Source: CALDOK01 sp964481655 (lineage in GTDB: Bacteria; Myxococcota_A; UBA796; JAFGLY01). From it: DNA of 64,000 nt. Positions within the stretch are counted from its first letter, which is position 1; the number at the start of each line of letters is the position of its first letter. Under the pieces are notes generated by a model. The model did not search any database. It was not told the origin of the DNA and saw only the letters and a program-made list of their open reading frames with translations. The stretch covers positions 75,968-139,967 of the forward strand of contig CAYZVO010000001.1 of the NCBI GenBank assembly GCA_964481655.1. Reading direction: 5' to 3'. The translations under genes were made by a program, and so were the position numbers. Shown piece after piece: positions 42,749 through 50,940 of this stretch.

Positions 42749-44367
42749 TCGCTCGTCGCCTGCTGGCACTGCTCACCTGCCTGCTGTTCGCTCTCCCCGC
42801 CCACGCCGGCACCGTCCGGCTCGGGCTGTTCGTGGGGGCCAACATCGGCTTCGGCGAGGACGAGCCTCTGATGCACGCCGAGGACGAGGCCCACGACCTG
42901 GCCCGGGTCTTCCAGGAGATGGGCGACCTGAACCGAGAACGCACCATCATCCTGCAGGGGGTCACCGCCCCCGAGCTGCGCGAGGCCATGCACCAGGTCG
43001 AGGCCCAGGTGCGCGAGGTCACCGCCCACGGCGACGAGGCGATGCTGGTCTTCTACTACACCGGCCACGCCAGCCAGCAGGGCCTGCACCTGACCGGGAC
43101 CCTGCTGCCCATGGAGACCCTGCGGCTGTGGCTCGAGGACAGCGCCGCCCGGGTGCGGCTCGCGTTCGTCGACGCCTGCGAGAGCGGCAGCCTGGCCCGC
43201 ACCCGGGGTGGAACCCCGGTCGAGGCCATCGCCATCACCGTCGACGACGCCCTGACCATGTCCGGTCTGGCCGTGGTGACCTCCACCGGCCCCATGAGCG
43301 TGGCCCGGGAGTCCGACAGCTTCGGCGGCGGGGTCTTCTCCCGCGCCCTGCTGTCGGGCCTGCGAGGCAGCGCGGATGGCGACGGTGACGGCGTGGTGAC
43401 CCTCGAGGAAGCCTACGACCACGCCTTCGCCGAGACCGTGGTCGGCACCGCCGGGGGCTCAGGCTCCATCCAGCGGCCCGAGTACCGCTACGAGCTCGAG
43501 GGGGTGGGTCAGGTGGTGCTCACCCGCATCCCCGAGCGGGCCGCCGGGCTCATCCTGCCCGAGGAGCTCGAGGGGGTCTACGCGGTGGTCTCCGTGACCA
43601 ACGGCCAGGTCGTGGCCCGGGTGGACAAGCAGCCGGGCGAGGTCCGGCGCCTGGCCCTGCCCACCGGGCGCTACCTGGTGCGCAAGGTGCGCCGAGAGGA
43701 CGTGCTGCTCGCCGAGCTCGACCTGGTCTGGGGCGGCGACCGCTGGCTGGACGACACCCAGATGTCCTCGGTCTCCCTGGGGGACCCGCTGGCCCGCGGT
43801 GGCTGGGCGCCCCGCCCCCTGCGGCTCAGCGGCCGCTTCGTGGCGGGCTCACCCTTCATCCAGGAGAACCCCTGGACCATGGGCGGTGAGCTCGAGCTGC
43901 GGGCCCGCTTGCGGCCGACCCTGGCCCTGGCCGTCATCGCCGGGCACAAGACCGGCGCTCGCTACGAGTGGGAGGGCCAGCTGCGGCTGGACGCCACCCA
44001 CCTCGGCCTCGGCTTGTACACCGAGCGCCACCTGCAGCGCCTCGATCTGAGCTTCGGCGGTGGCCTGTCCGGCGCCTCCCTGCTTCAGGTGGTGAACTAC
44101 CTCGAGTACGACGACGACGACTACGCGATCTGGGACGAGGAGATCTTCCGCGCCTGGCAGCTGGTCCCCGGGGCCTGGGCCTTCGCGGGCGTGCACCTGC
44201 CGGTGGGCCCGGCCGTGGGGCTGGAGCTCGGCCTGCGCGCCAGCCTGTACCGGGCCTGGGTGAACGACAGCGCCAACTTCTTCGTCGAGGGGCAAGCCAT
44301 GGCCGGCCTCGCCTGGAGCTTCGGTGGCAAGAAGCTGGCGCGGGTGTCCAGCTCCGAAGATCAGTAG
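42745..44367 (+). CDS. caspase-family (peptidase C14) exported protein with beta-barrel-like C-terminus
   Basis: A 540-residue protein from a GTG overlapping the anti-sigma stop. The signal peptide is cleaved after ALPAHAG. The caspase-like domain (about residues 23-250) begins VRLGLFVGANIGFGEDEPL and has catalytic His108 in FYYTGHASQQG and Cys145 in FVDACESGS. A calcium-loop-like DGDGDGVVTLEEA follows near residue 218. The C-terminal 190 residues are alternating strands (LELRARLRPTLALAVIAGHK ... AMAGLAWSFGGKKL), suggesting an outer-membrane barrel. It could be a Ca-dependent Arg/Lys protease at the cell surface. Coupling to its own ECF sigma system is notable. Confidence 0.85.
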   Translation: MIARRLLALLTCLLFALPAHAGTVRLGLFVGANIGFGEDEPLMHAEDEAHDLARVFQEMGDLNRERTIILQGVTAPELREAMHQVEAQVREVTAHGDEAMLVFYYTGHASQQGLHLTGTLLPMETLRLWLEDSAARVRLAFVDACESGSLARTRGGTPVEAIAITVDDALTMSGLAVVTSTGPMSVARESDSFGGGVFSRALLSGLRGSADGDGDGVVTLEEAYDHAFAETVVGTAGGSGSIQRPEYRYELEGVGQVVLTRIPERAAGLILPEELEGVYAVVSVTNGQVVARVDKQPGEVRRLALPTGRYLVRKVRREDVLLAELDLVWGGDRWLDDTQMSSVSLGDPLARGGWAPRPLRLSGRFVAGSPFIQENPWTMGGELELRARLRPTLALAVIAGHKTGARYEWEGQLRLDATHLGLGLYTERHLQRLDLSFGGGLSGASLLQVVNYLEYDDDDYAIWDEEIFRAWQLVPGAWAFAGVHLPVGPAVGLELGLRASLYRAWVNDSANFFVEGQAMAGLAWSFGGKKLARVSSSEDQ

Positions 44368-45236
44368 CAGGCCTGCTGGGATCCGATCCGCAGCGCGAAG
44401 GCCCGATCCTGGCCGGCGTCGGCGAGGCCCTCGGTCCAGCGGGTGACCTGCAGGACCTCCGCGGGGGTCCGGTGGGGCAGGTAGGCGTCGACGATGGCGG
44501 CGGGCACGACGATGCTGCCGTCCTCGGGAGAGTCGCAGCGGATCATCGGGCCGTTGCCCGCGTGGTAGACGGCGATGACCTCGAGGGTCACGGTGGCAGG
44601 GGCCGCGGCCGGCTCCCAGGTGATCTCCCAGTCCTGGCCCGACTCCGGGGGGGCGTCGCAGTCCATGCTGGTGCTGATGCTGGCCGGCACCTGGGCGCTG
44701 GTGTCGAAGGCCGGGAGCTCGGCCCCCGCGGCGCTCAGGGTCAGCGTATCGCCGGGCTGCAGGGTGTCGGCGGCGGGGCTCTCGCTGGGGCTGAGCAGCC
44801 CGGAGACGAGCTGGTAGTCGAGGTTCAGGGAGGGGCCCTCGACGCCCATCGCGCCCGGGTCCAGCTGACTCCACCAGGGCTCGCAGCTGTCGGTGGGGGC
44901 GCAGTACTCGTCGTCTCCGCAGCCGCCGTCGCAGAACCCGTGGGCCCAGGAGTCCACCAGGACGCACTCTCCGTCCTCCTGCAGCAGCTCGCTGCTGTAC
45001 TCCCACAGCTCGCCCCAGCGCTGCCACGTCGGCACCCGGTCCATGGGGCCCCAGCCGTAGGCGCTGACCATGGTCGTGCCCGGGCTGTCCAGGCGCTCGA
45101 TGGCGACGAGGGGGATGGCCCCGATCACGCCGGGATCGCTGGTGATGGGCGCGGTGTCGTCTGGAACGCTGGAGTCCTGGCTGGGGGACGGGCAGGCGCC
45201 CAGCAGGGCGAGGGTCAGGGCGGACAAGCTGCGCAT
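44361..45236 (-). CDS. putative lipoprotein, unknown function
   Basis: A 291-residue predicted lipoprotein with lipobox LLGAC (Cys15) and a DSSVPDDTAP tether. It has a Cys cluster (ECVLVDSWAHGFCDGGCGDDEYC) near residues 95-115 and a beta-rich C-terminal half (VTLEVIAVYHAGNGP). I recognise no family. Its stop overlaps the caspase gene stop by 7 nt. It is divergent from the giant membrane protein gene, with 136 nt between starts. Confidence 0.72.
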   Translation of the reverse strand: MRSLSALTLALLGACPSPSQDSSVPDDTAPITSDPGVIGAIPLVAIERLDSPGTTMVSAYGWGPMDRVPTWQRWGELWEYSSELLQEDGECVLVDSWAHGFCDGGCGDDEYCAPTDSCEPWWSQLDPGAMGVEGPSLNLDYQLVSGLLSPSESPAADTLQPGDTLTLSAAGAELPAFDTSAQVPASISTSMDCDAPPESGQDWEITWEPAAAPATVTLEVIAVYHAGNGPMIRCDSPEDGSIVVPAAIVDAYLPHRTPAEVLQVTRWTEGLADAGQDRAFALRIGSQQACY

Positions 45237-45372
45237 CGCGGGCTCCGGATCGGACCTTCGGAGTGTAGCGCGGTGACCCGATCCGCGGCCTGAAAGGGCG
45301 CTGTCGGTGCCGTGGGCGCAGCGTGACATTAGGCATGCTTCAGGCTTTCACTCGTCCGTCGGAGGGAAGTGT

Positions 45373-48300
45373 ATGCCCCTGCTCCTGCTGCTCTGCTGTT
45401 GGCTGGCCCTGGTCCCGGCCATCGCACAGGAACAGGTCGACCCCGCGCTGCAGCGCGCCGCCCTCCAGCAGGATCTGCTGCCGGCCCTCGCCGCCCGCAG
45501 CCAGGCCGCCCAGGCGCGCATCGACGCCGCTGAGCGCTGGTTCGCGGGCGAGGGCGCTTGGACCGAGGCCTTCCCGGATCTCGCCGGCGCCCCCATCGGC
45601 GACCCGGCCTTCTCGCGGGCGCTGGCCTGGCAGCTGCAGGAGCGCGCCGAGCAGCGCGCCACCGAGCAGGCCGCCGTGGCCCCCGTCGGCCTCGAGGGAG
45701 CCGACGACGCCCTGCTCGATCGCTGGCGTGGCGCCCTCGCCGATGCCTGTGGCCTCGAGGAGCGCGCCGACCAGCTCGAGCAGCGCTTCGTGGCTGGGCT
45801 GAGGGCGGGGCTCCAGCGGGCGCCGGGGCTGCAGCAGGCCGCCATCGAGCAGCAGCTCGCCAGCTGGACCCCGCTGCTCGCGGCCGCCGAGGATCCCGAC
45901 GCCAGCCCCGAGGAACTGGCCCTCGCCGCCGCCGCCGGGGGCGCCCAGGCGGAGCTCGAGCGGCTGCGCCAGCTGGCCTGGCGGGCCGCCACCGTCCCCG
46001 GGGACGACGCCCTGGGGTTGGCGGTCGCCGAGCAGCTCGCGGCGCTCCCCGAGCAGCTCCCCGAGGATCCCGTCGAGTCCCTGGAGCTCCCGGCGCGCGT
46101 GGATCGGCTCGAGCGGGTGGCCCCGCTGCTGGCTCCGGATCAGCGCGCCGCCGTCGACGCCCTGGTGCTCGGCCACGAGCAGCTCGCCCTGGGCGCCGAG
46201 AAGCAGCGGCTCGAGGCCGCCCTCGCCGCCGAGGACGCGGCGGCTGCCCCCGGCGAGGATCTCCCGGTGGAGCAGCTCGAGCAGCAGGTCCTCGAGCTCC
46301 ACGAGACCCTCGAGCGCGCCCGCAAGGAGCTGGGAGGCGAGCTCCACGAGGCGGGCCAGGACGGCATGCATCAGGAGGTCGCCCAGCTCCGGGTCTGGCT
46401 CGAGGAGAAGCGCCTGGCCGCCCGGCAGGGGGCCCTCGAGCGTGCCCGCCGCCTGGCCAACGCCGGGCTCGAGCAGGAGCAGAACGAGGCCCGGCTGACC
46501 GAAGCTCGGCGCGAGGCCGACCTCGCCCAGCAGAAGGCCGACGAAGAAGCCGAGCGCGCCTCCCAGGCCGAGGCGGTCCTGCGCCAGCAGGTGGCCCAGC
46601 TCCGGGGTGAGATCGCGGATCTCGTCGAGGGCGAGGCCACCCGCAGGGACGCGGCGCTGGCGTCCATCGACGCCCTGGGGGCTCGGCTCGAGAGCCAGGC
46701 CGACGCGCTGCACGCGGCGATGTCTCTGCCTCCCCTCGACCCACAGCGGCAGGTGCGCATCGACGATGCCTACCTGGGCCTGCGCCAGATCGTCGACGAG
46801 CTCCGCGACGACGTGTCCGCCCGGGTGAGCGTGCTCGACGCGCTGCAGGCCGAAGGCGACAGACGCCTCGAGCGGCTCGAGGGCGCCACCCCCGCGGTCG
46901 ATGTCCAGGCGAGCTCGGGTCCCATCCGGGAGCTCACGATCGACGCCCAGACCGCGCGGGGCGATCTCGCGCTGGCGCTGCAGGAGCGGGAGCGCAACGC
47001 CGACGACGAGATCGGCGCGGTGCTGCGGATGCTGCGCGGCGCCAAGGTGCAGCGTCGCGTCGGCCGCGGCGAGGCCTCCGTCAGCGCCCGGCGGGATGTC
47101 TCCCGGACCTTCCTGCCCGAGCTGGTGGCCGAGCTCGCCGAGTTGCCGACCCGCGTGGGGCATCAGCTGCGGCAGGCGGGCCCCTGGCTGCGCTCGCTGC
47201 CCGGCAAGCTGCTGGACCTCGCGGCCATCTGGGTGCTGCTCGCCGGCTCCGTCGAGCTGTTCCTGCTCGGCTTGCTCTGGGTCTGGCTGCGGCGCGCGGC
47301 GCCGGGCTGGCTCGAGCGCCTGCTGGCCCAGGCCCACGAGGCCTCCCAGGATCGCGACGCCCGGGGCCTGCCCCGCTGGCTGGCCCTGCAGGCTCAGCGC
47401 TGGCTCGAGCCCGGTGACCTCTCCCGCCTCGGGCGCCCGTGGGGTGCCCTGGTCCAGGCCCTGGTCGACGCCCTCGCCGCCTGGCAGCTGGCTCGCTTCC
47501 TCACCGAGGCCCCGGCCATCGTCGCCCTGATGGCCTGGGGCTTCGCCGCCGTGATCGCCTGGCGCGCGCTCCCCACCGTGGTCCCGGCCATGCTGGCCAC
47601 GCCCGACGAGCAGCGACCGTCGCTGCGGGTCCTGTCCCCGGCCGCCCGCGAACGGGTGCTGTGGACCGGACGCCTGGTGGTGGGCTGGTGGCTGGTGCTG
47701 GTGCTCTGCCAGGTGGCGGCCCTGCGCCTGCTCGACGCCGATCGGGTGCTCGAGCTGGTCAACGCGGTGGGGACCATCGCCTTCTGGGTCATCGTCGTGG
47801 TGGCCCTGCATCGCTGGAGCCCCGCGCTGGTGCACGCCCTGGGGGAGCAGCCCGACAGCCGCCTGGTGCGCTGGGCTGGCCGCAGCTCGAGCTCCTGGCT
47901 GCTGCGCACCCTCCAGGGGGCGACGGCCCTGGGCCTGCTCGCCAGTCAACACGCCGCCCGCCTCGGGACCCGGCTGGCCGGCGGCGGCCCCAGCATGTCC
48001 CGGCTGGCCGCGCTGGTGGCCCGGCGGCAGCTCCGGGACACCACCGAGCGCCGCGGTGTCCCCCTCGAGCCCGCCCTCATCGAACGGCTCGAGGCCATGC
48101 GCCCACCCCTGGCTGGCGTGGAGCAGGTCCACGGTGAGTTGGTGGAGGCCCACGCGGCATGGCTCGACAGCCGCCGTCGGGGCCTGCACGTGGTCACCGG
48201 CGACCGCGGCCTGGGGCGCTCCACCCTGCTGCGCCGTGTAGGCCAGGCCCTGGTCACCGAGCACAAGGTGCTCAACCTGCAGGTGGAGCGCCGCATCGAC

Positions 48301-49143
48301 GGGCCCGAGCAGGCGCGGGCCTGGCTGGCCAGCACCGCGCTGGGTCGCAGCGGCGGGGCGGTGCCGTCCCGGCAAGAGCTCATCGACGAGATCTCCCTGC
48401 TCCCTGGCCCCCGGATCTTCCTGGTGGACGACATGGAGCGCCTCCTGCTGCGCGAGGTCGGCGGCTTCGAGGCGCTGCGGGTGGTGCTGCAGGTGCTGCA
48501 CGCCACCTCCGACGAGCACTTCTGGGTCTGCGGCTTCCACGGCCCCACCTGGAGCTACCTGCGGGGCGTGCCCGGGGTGTTCGACCCGGCCTTCTTCCAC
48601 CAGGTCCACCCGCTGCCCGCCGCCGGGGCCGACGCCCTGTCCCAGTGGCTGGGCACCGTCACCCAGCAGGCCGAGCTCGAGCTGTCCTTCGACGATCTGG
48701 CGGGCATCGGGCCCAACACCCTCGAGGCCGAACGGCTCCGCGGCCGCGCCCGGGTGGCGTTCTGGCGGCTGCTGGCCGACGCCAGCGCCGGCAACCCCGA
48801 GGTCGCCCGCGCGCTGCTCCTGGGCGGCGCGACGGTGGACGGCGCAGCGCTGCGGGTGGGGCTGTTCGACGAGCCGGTCCCCGCCCAGCTGCAGGATCTG
48901 AGCGACAACGAGCTGTTCGTACTCACCGCGGTGGTGGTCCACGATCGCCTGGCGGTGGATCAGCTCGCCCGGGCCCTCAACCTCCCCCGCAGCGGGGTGC
49001 GGACGGCCTGCCAGCGCCTGGTGGCCCGGGGCATCCTGGCCAGCGAGGGCTACGAGGACAGCTCCGAGTACCACCTCGAGCTGCCCTGGATTCCCGCCGT
49101 GGAGCGGCACCTGCGCAACAAGAACTTCCTGGCGGCGAGGTAG
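45373..49143 (+). CDS. 1256-residue coiled-coil, multi-helix membrane protein with P-loop ATPase and winged helix
   Basis: The protein starts at ATG 45373 after GGAGGGAA. A signal peptide (MPLLLLLCCWLALVPAIAQ) leads into about 580 residues of charged coiled coil. Membrane helices lie near residues 616-640, 700-735, 765-790 and 795-815. A P-loop domain follows: Walker A GDRGLGRST near residue 945, where the usual Lys is Arg, and Walker B FLVDDMERL near 1015. The C-terminus is a winged-helix (DQLARALNLPRSGVRTACQRL). Layout resembles the periplasmic and membrane half of MscK, with an added STAND/AAA-like module. The MscS pore itself is encoded 3 nt downstream. I think the two genes form one split channel gated or tuned by a nucleotide-binding domain. 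The ATPase activity is doubtful because of the Arg. Confidence 0.75.
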   Translation: MPLLLLLCCWLALVPAIAQEQVDPALQRAALQQDLLPALAARSQAAQARIDAAERWFAGEGAWTEAFPDLAGAPIGDPAFSRALAWQLQERAEQRATEQAAVAPVGLEGADDALLDRWRGALADACGLEERADQLEQRFVAGLRAGLQRAPGLQQAAIEQQLASWTPLLAAAEDPDASPEELALAAAAGGAQAELERLRQLAWRAATVPGDDALGLAVAEQLAALPEQLPEDPVESLELPARVDRLERVAPLLAPDQRAAVDALVLGHEQLALGAEKQRLEAALAAEDAAAAPGEDLPVEQLEQQVLELHETLERARKELGGELHEAGQDGMHQEVAQLRVWLEEKRLAARQGALERARRLANAGLEQEQNEARLTEARREADLAQQKADEEAERASQAEAVLRQQVAQLRGEIADLVEGEATRRDAALASIDALGARLESQADALHAAMSLPPLDPQRQVRIDDAYLGLRQIVDELRDDVSARVSVLDALQAEGDRRLERLEGATPAVDVQASSGPIRELTIDAQTARGDLALALQERERNADDEIGAVLRMLRGAKVQRRVGRGEASVSARRDVSRTFLPELVAELAELPTRVGHQLRQAGPWLRSLPGKLLDLAAIWVLLAGSVELFLLGLLWVWLRRAAPGWLERLLAQAHEASQDRDARGLPRWLALQAQRWLEPGDLSRLGRPWGALVQALVDALAAWQLARFLTEAPAIVALMAWGFAAVIAWRALPTVVPAMLATPDEQRPSLRVLSPAARERVLWTGRLVVGWWLVLVLCQVAALRLLDADRVLELVNAVGTIAFWVIVVVALHRWSPALVHALGEQPDSRLVRWAGRSSSSWLLRTLQGATALGLLASQHAARLGTRLAGGGPSMSRLAALVARRQLRDTTERRGVPLEPALIERLEAMRPPLAGVEQVHGELVEAHAAWLDSRRRGLHVVTGDRGLGRSTLLRRVGQALVTEHKVLNLQVERRIDGPEQARAWLASTALGRSGGAVPSRQELIDEISLLPGPRIFLVDDMERLLLREVGGFEALRVVLQVLHATSDEHFWVCGFHGPTWSYLRGVPGVFDPAFFHQVHPLPAAGADALSQWLGTVTQQAELELSFDDLAGIGPNTLEAERLRGRARVAFWRLLADASAGNPEVARALLLGGATVDGAALRVGLFDEPVPAQLQDLSDNELFVLTAVVVHDRLAVDQLARALNLPRSGVRTACQRLVARGILASEGYEDSSEYHLELPWIPAVERHLRNKNFLAAR

Positions 49144-49146
49144 GGG

Positions 49147-49977
49147 ATGGACGGCTCAGAGACCACCAACCTGCTGCGCTTCATCGTCCTCGAGCGCATC
49201 CCCTACGCCCTGGTGGTGGTGGTCGTCACCGTCGTCGGCGTGCGCATGCTGGTGCGCTTCCTCGACGCCATGGGCGAGCGCTTCACCGGCTACCGCCTGC
49301 TGCTCAAGCAGGCCTCGGCGGTCACCCGCTTCGCGTTCATCATCCTGGCCACGGCGGTGGTCGCGTCCAGCATCTTCCACTTCACCGACGAGCTGCTGCT
49401 GGCCGTCGGCGGTTCCGTGGCGGTCGCCGTCGGCTTCGCCTTCAAGGACCTGCTGGCCTCGCTGATGGCGGGCATCATCCTGCTGTTCGACCGGCCCTTC
49501 CAGGTGGGAGATCGGGTGGAGTTCGACGGCTCCTACGGCGAGGTCAAGGAGATCGGCCTGCGCACCGTGCGCCTGGTCACCCTGGACGACAACCTGGTCT
49601 CCATCCCCAACCACCGCTTCCTCAACGACGCCGTGTCCTGCGCCAACGCCGGCGCCCTGGACCAGATGTGCGTGCTGGACTTCTGGATCGGCTGCGCCGA
49701 GGACTTCGGCCTCGCCAAGCGCCTGGCCTACGAGGCGGCCGCCACCAGCCGCTACGTCTACCTGGACAAGCCCATCCTGGTGAACGTGCGGGAGGTCCCG
49801 GTGGGCGCGGGCACCGAGCGCTTCGCCATCAAGATCACGGTGAAGGCCTACGTGCTCGACGGCCGCTACGAGACCGCCTTCGGCACCGACATCACCGAGC
49901 GGGCCAAGCTGGCCTTCCGCTCGGCGGGCATCCGCACCGCGGGCGAGCTGCCCTGGGCGCCAGCTCCGGTGGCTTAG
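49147..49977 (+). CDS. MscS-family channel partnered with the coiled-coil ATPase
   Basis: A 276-residue inner-membrane channel subunit of the MscS family. Two helices (ALVVVVVTVVGVRML, ASAVTRFAFIILATAVVAS) precede the pore helix LLLAVGGSVAVAVGFAFKD and the linked LLASLMAGIILLFDRPF. The beta domain has FQVGDRVEFDGSYGEVKEIG and SIPNHRFLND. It has the minimum core without N-terminal extension. It starts 3 nt after the large membrane protein, so the two are co-translated. The pair appears to be a divided MscK-like channel. Convergent with the lipoprotein gene by a 4-nt TTAG overlap. Confidence 0.9.
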   Translation: MDGSETTNLLRFIVLERIPYALVVVVVTVVGVRMLVRFLDAMGERFTGYRLLLKQASAVTRFAFIILATAVVASSIFHFTDELLLAVGGSVAVAVGFAFKDLLASLMAGIILLFDRPFQVGDRVEFDGSYGEVKEIGLRTVRLVTLDDNLVSIPNHRFLNDAVSCANAGALDQMCVLDFWIGCAEDFGLAKRLAYEAAATSRYVYLDKPILVNVREVPVGAGTERFAIKITVKAYVLDGRYETAFGTDITERAKLAFRSAGIRTAGELPWAPAPVA

Positions 49978-50885
49978 CCGTCGAGCTGGAGCTTCGCGAT
50001 CAGCCGGGGCACCGGGAGGTCGCAGCGGCCGCAGTACAGGGCCAGGATCCAGGTGTCCGCGTCGGTCAGGCCGGTGAAGTCGGTGGGGCCCTCGAGCGCC
50101 GACAGCAGCGCCTGGGGTTCGTCGACCTCGAGGCTCCAGCGCTCGGCCGCGGCGTCGTCCCAGCCCAGCATGGCGCTGGCCTGGTCGCCTTCGGTGAAGC
50201 GGTACAGCACCACCCGGTCCAGGTCCTCCGGGTCCACCTCGCGCCCCTGGGCGTCGGTGCCCAGGCCCGACCAGTCGATGCTCACGTCGGTGCCCGCGGG
50301 GGTGGGGACGGCGTCGTCCGCCAGGGCGAGGGTGGCGCTCATGGACGATGAGCCGTCGCTGAAGGCGTAGTCCTCGGTGGCGCTCGCGGCGCTGGGCTCG
50401 AGGAAGGCGTAGGCCCGGGGGCCGGCGTCGGCGTCGCCCTTCAGCTCCACCAGCCACAGGCCGAGCCCGTCGACGAAGTCGCTCTCGGGGATGATCCAGT
50501 GGCCGATGGTCACGAACTCGGACAGCAGGCAGCTGCTGTCGGTGGGGGTGCAGCTGACGATGAAGCTGACGTCGCTCTGCTCGAGGGACTCCATGGCCAG
50601 GCCGTCCATGATGGTGGTCTGGTCCAGGGTCAGGAACGAGAAGATGCGGGCCTGGGTGATGTCGACCGCGGGGTCGATGGGGCGGCCCATCAGGTCGGCG
50701 CTCAGATCGCCCCAGGAGATGGTGTGGTCCAGGGCCTGGGCCAGCGGCACGCTCTGGGCCTCGAGGCCGACGACCAGCGTCGCGTTGTGGCTGTCACCGA
50801 CGGTGGCGGTGCCGCCGCTGGGCTCGTCTCCGGTGTCGTCGGCGGGGCAGCCCAGCAGCAGGAGGAGGGGGAGGACGCGGTGCAT
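49974..50885 (-). CDS. putative lipoprotein, unknown function
   Basis: A 303-residue predicted lipoprotein with lipobox LLLLGC (Cys13) and the tether PADDTGDEPSGG. Mature sequence is beta-rich (NATLVVGLEAQSVPL ... TPAGTDVSIDWSGLG) and ends with a CGRC motif. No family is recognised. The start lies 55 nt downstream of priA on the same strand, so it may be read from the priA transcript. Confidence 0.72.
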   Translation of the reverse strand: MHRVLPLLLLLGCPADDTGDEPSGGTATVGDSHNATLVVGLEAQSVPLAQALDHTISWGDLSADLMGRPIDPAVDITQARIFSFLTLDQTTIMDGLAMESLEQSDVSFIVSCTPTDSSCLLSEFVTIGHWIIPESDFVDGLGLWLVELKGDADAGPRAYAFLEPSAASATEDYAFSDGSSSMSATLALADDAVPTPAGTDVSIDWSGLGTDAQGREVDPEDLDRVVLYRFTEGDQASAMLGWDDAAAERWSLEVDEPQALLSALEGPTDFTGLTDADTWILALYCGRCDLPVPRLIAKLQLDG

Positions 50886-50940
50886 GGGCAGGCCTGGTGG
50901 GGGTGGGGGGTGGACGATAGCGCGAAGGGCCGGGCGGTGC

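Noticed and set aside
45340..49110. A 1256-codon minus-strand frame mirroring the coiled-coil ATPase gene
   Set aside because: It matches the real gene almost end to end and is rich in Gly, Gln, Leu and His without motifs. It is a third-position GC shadow, not an overlapping gene.
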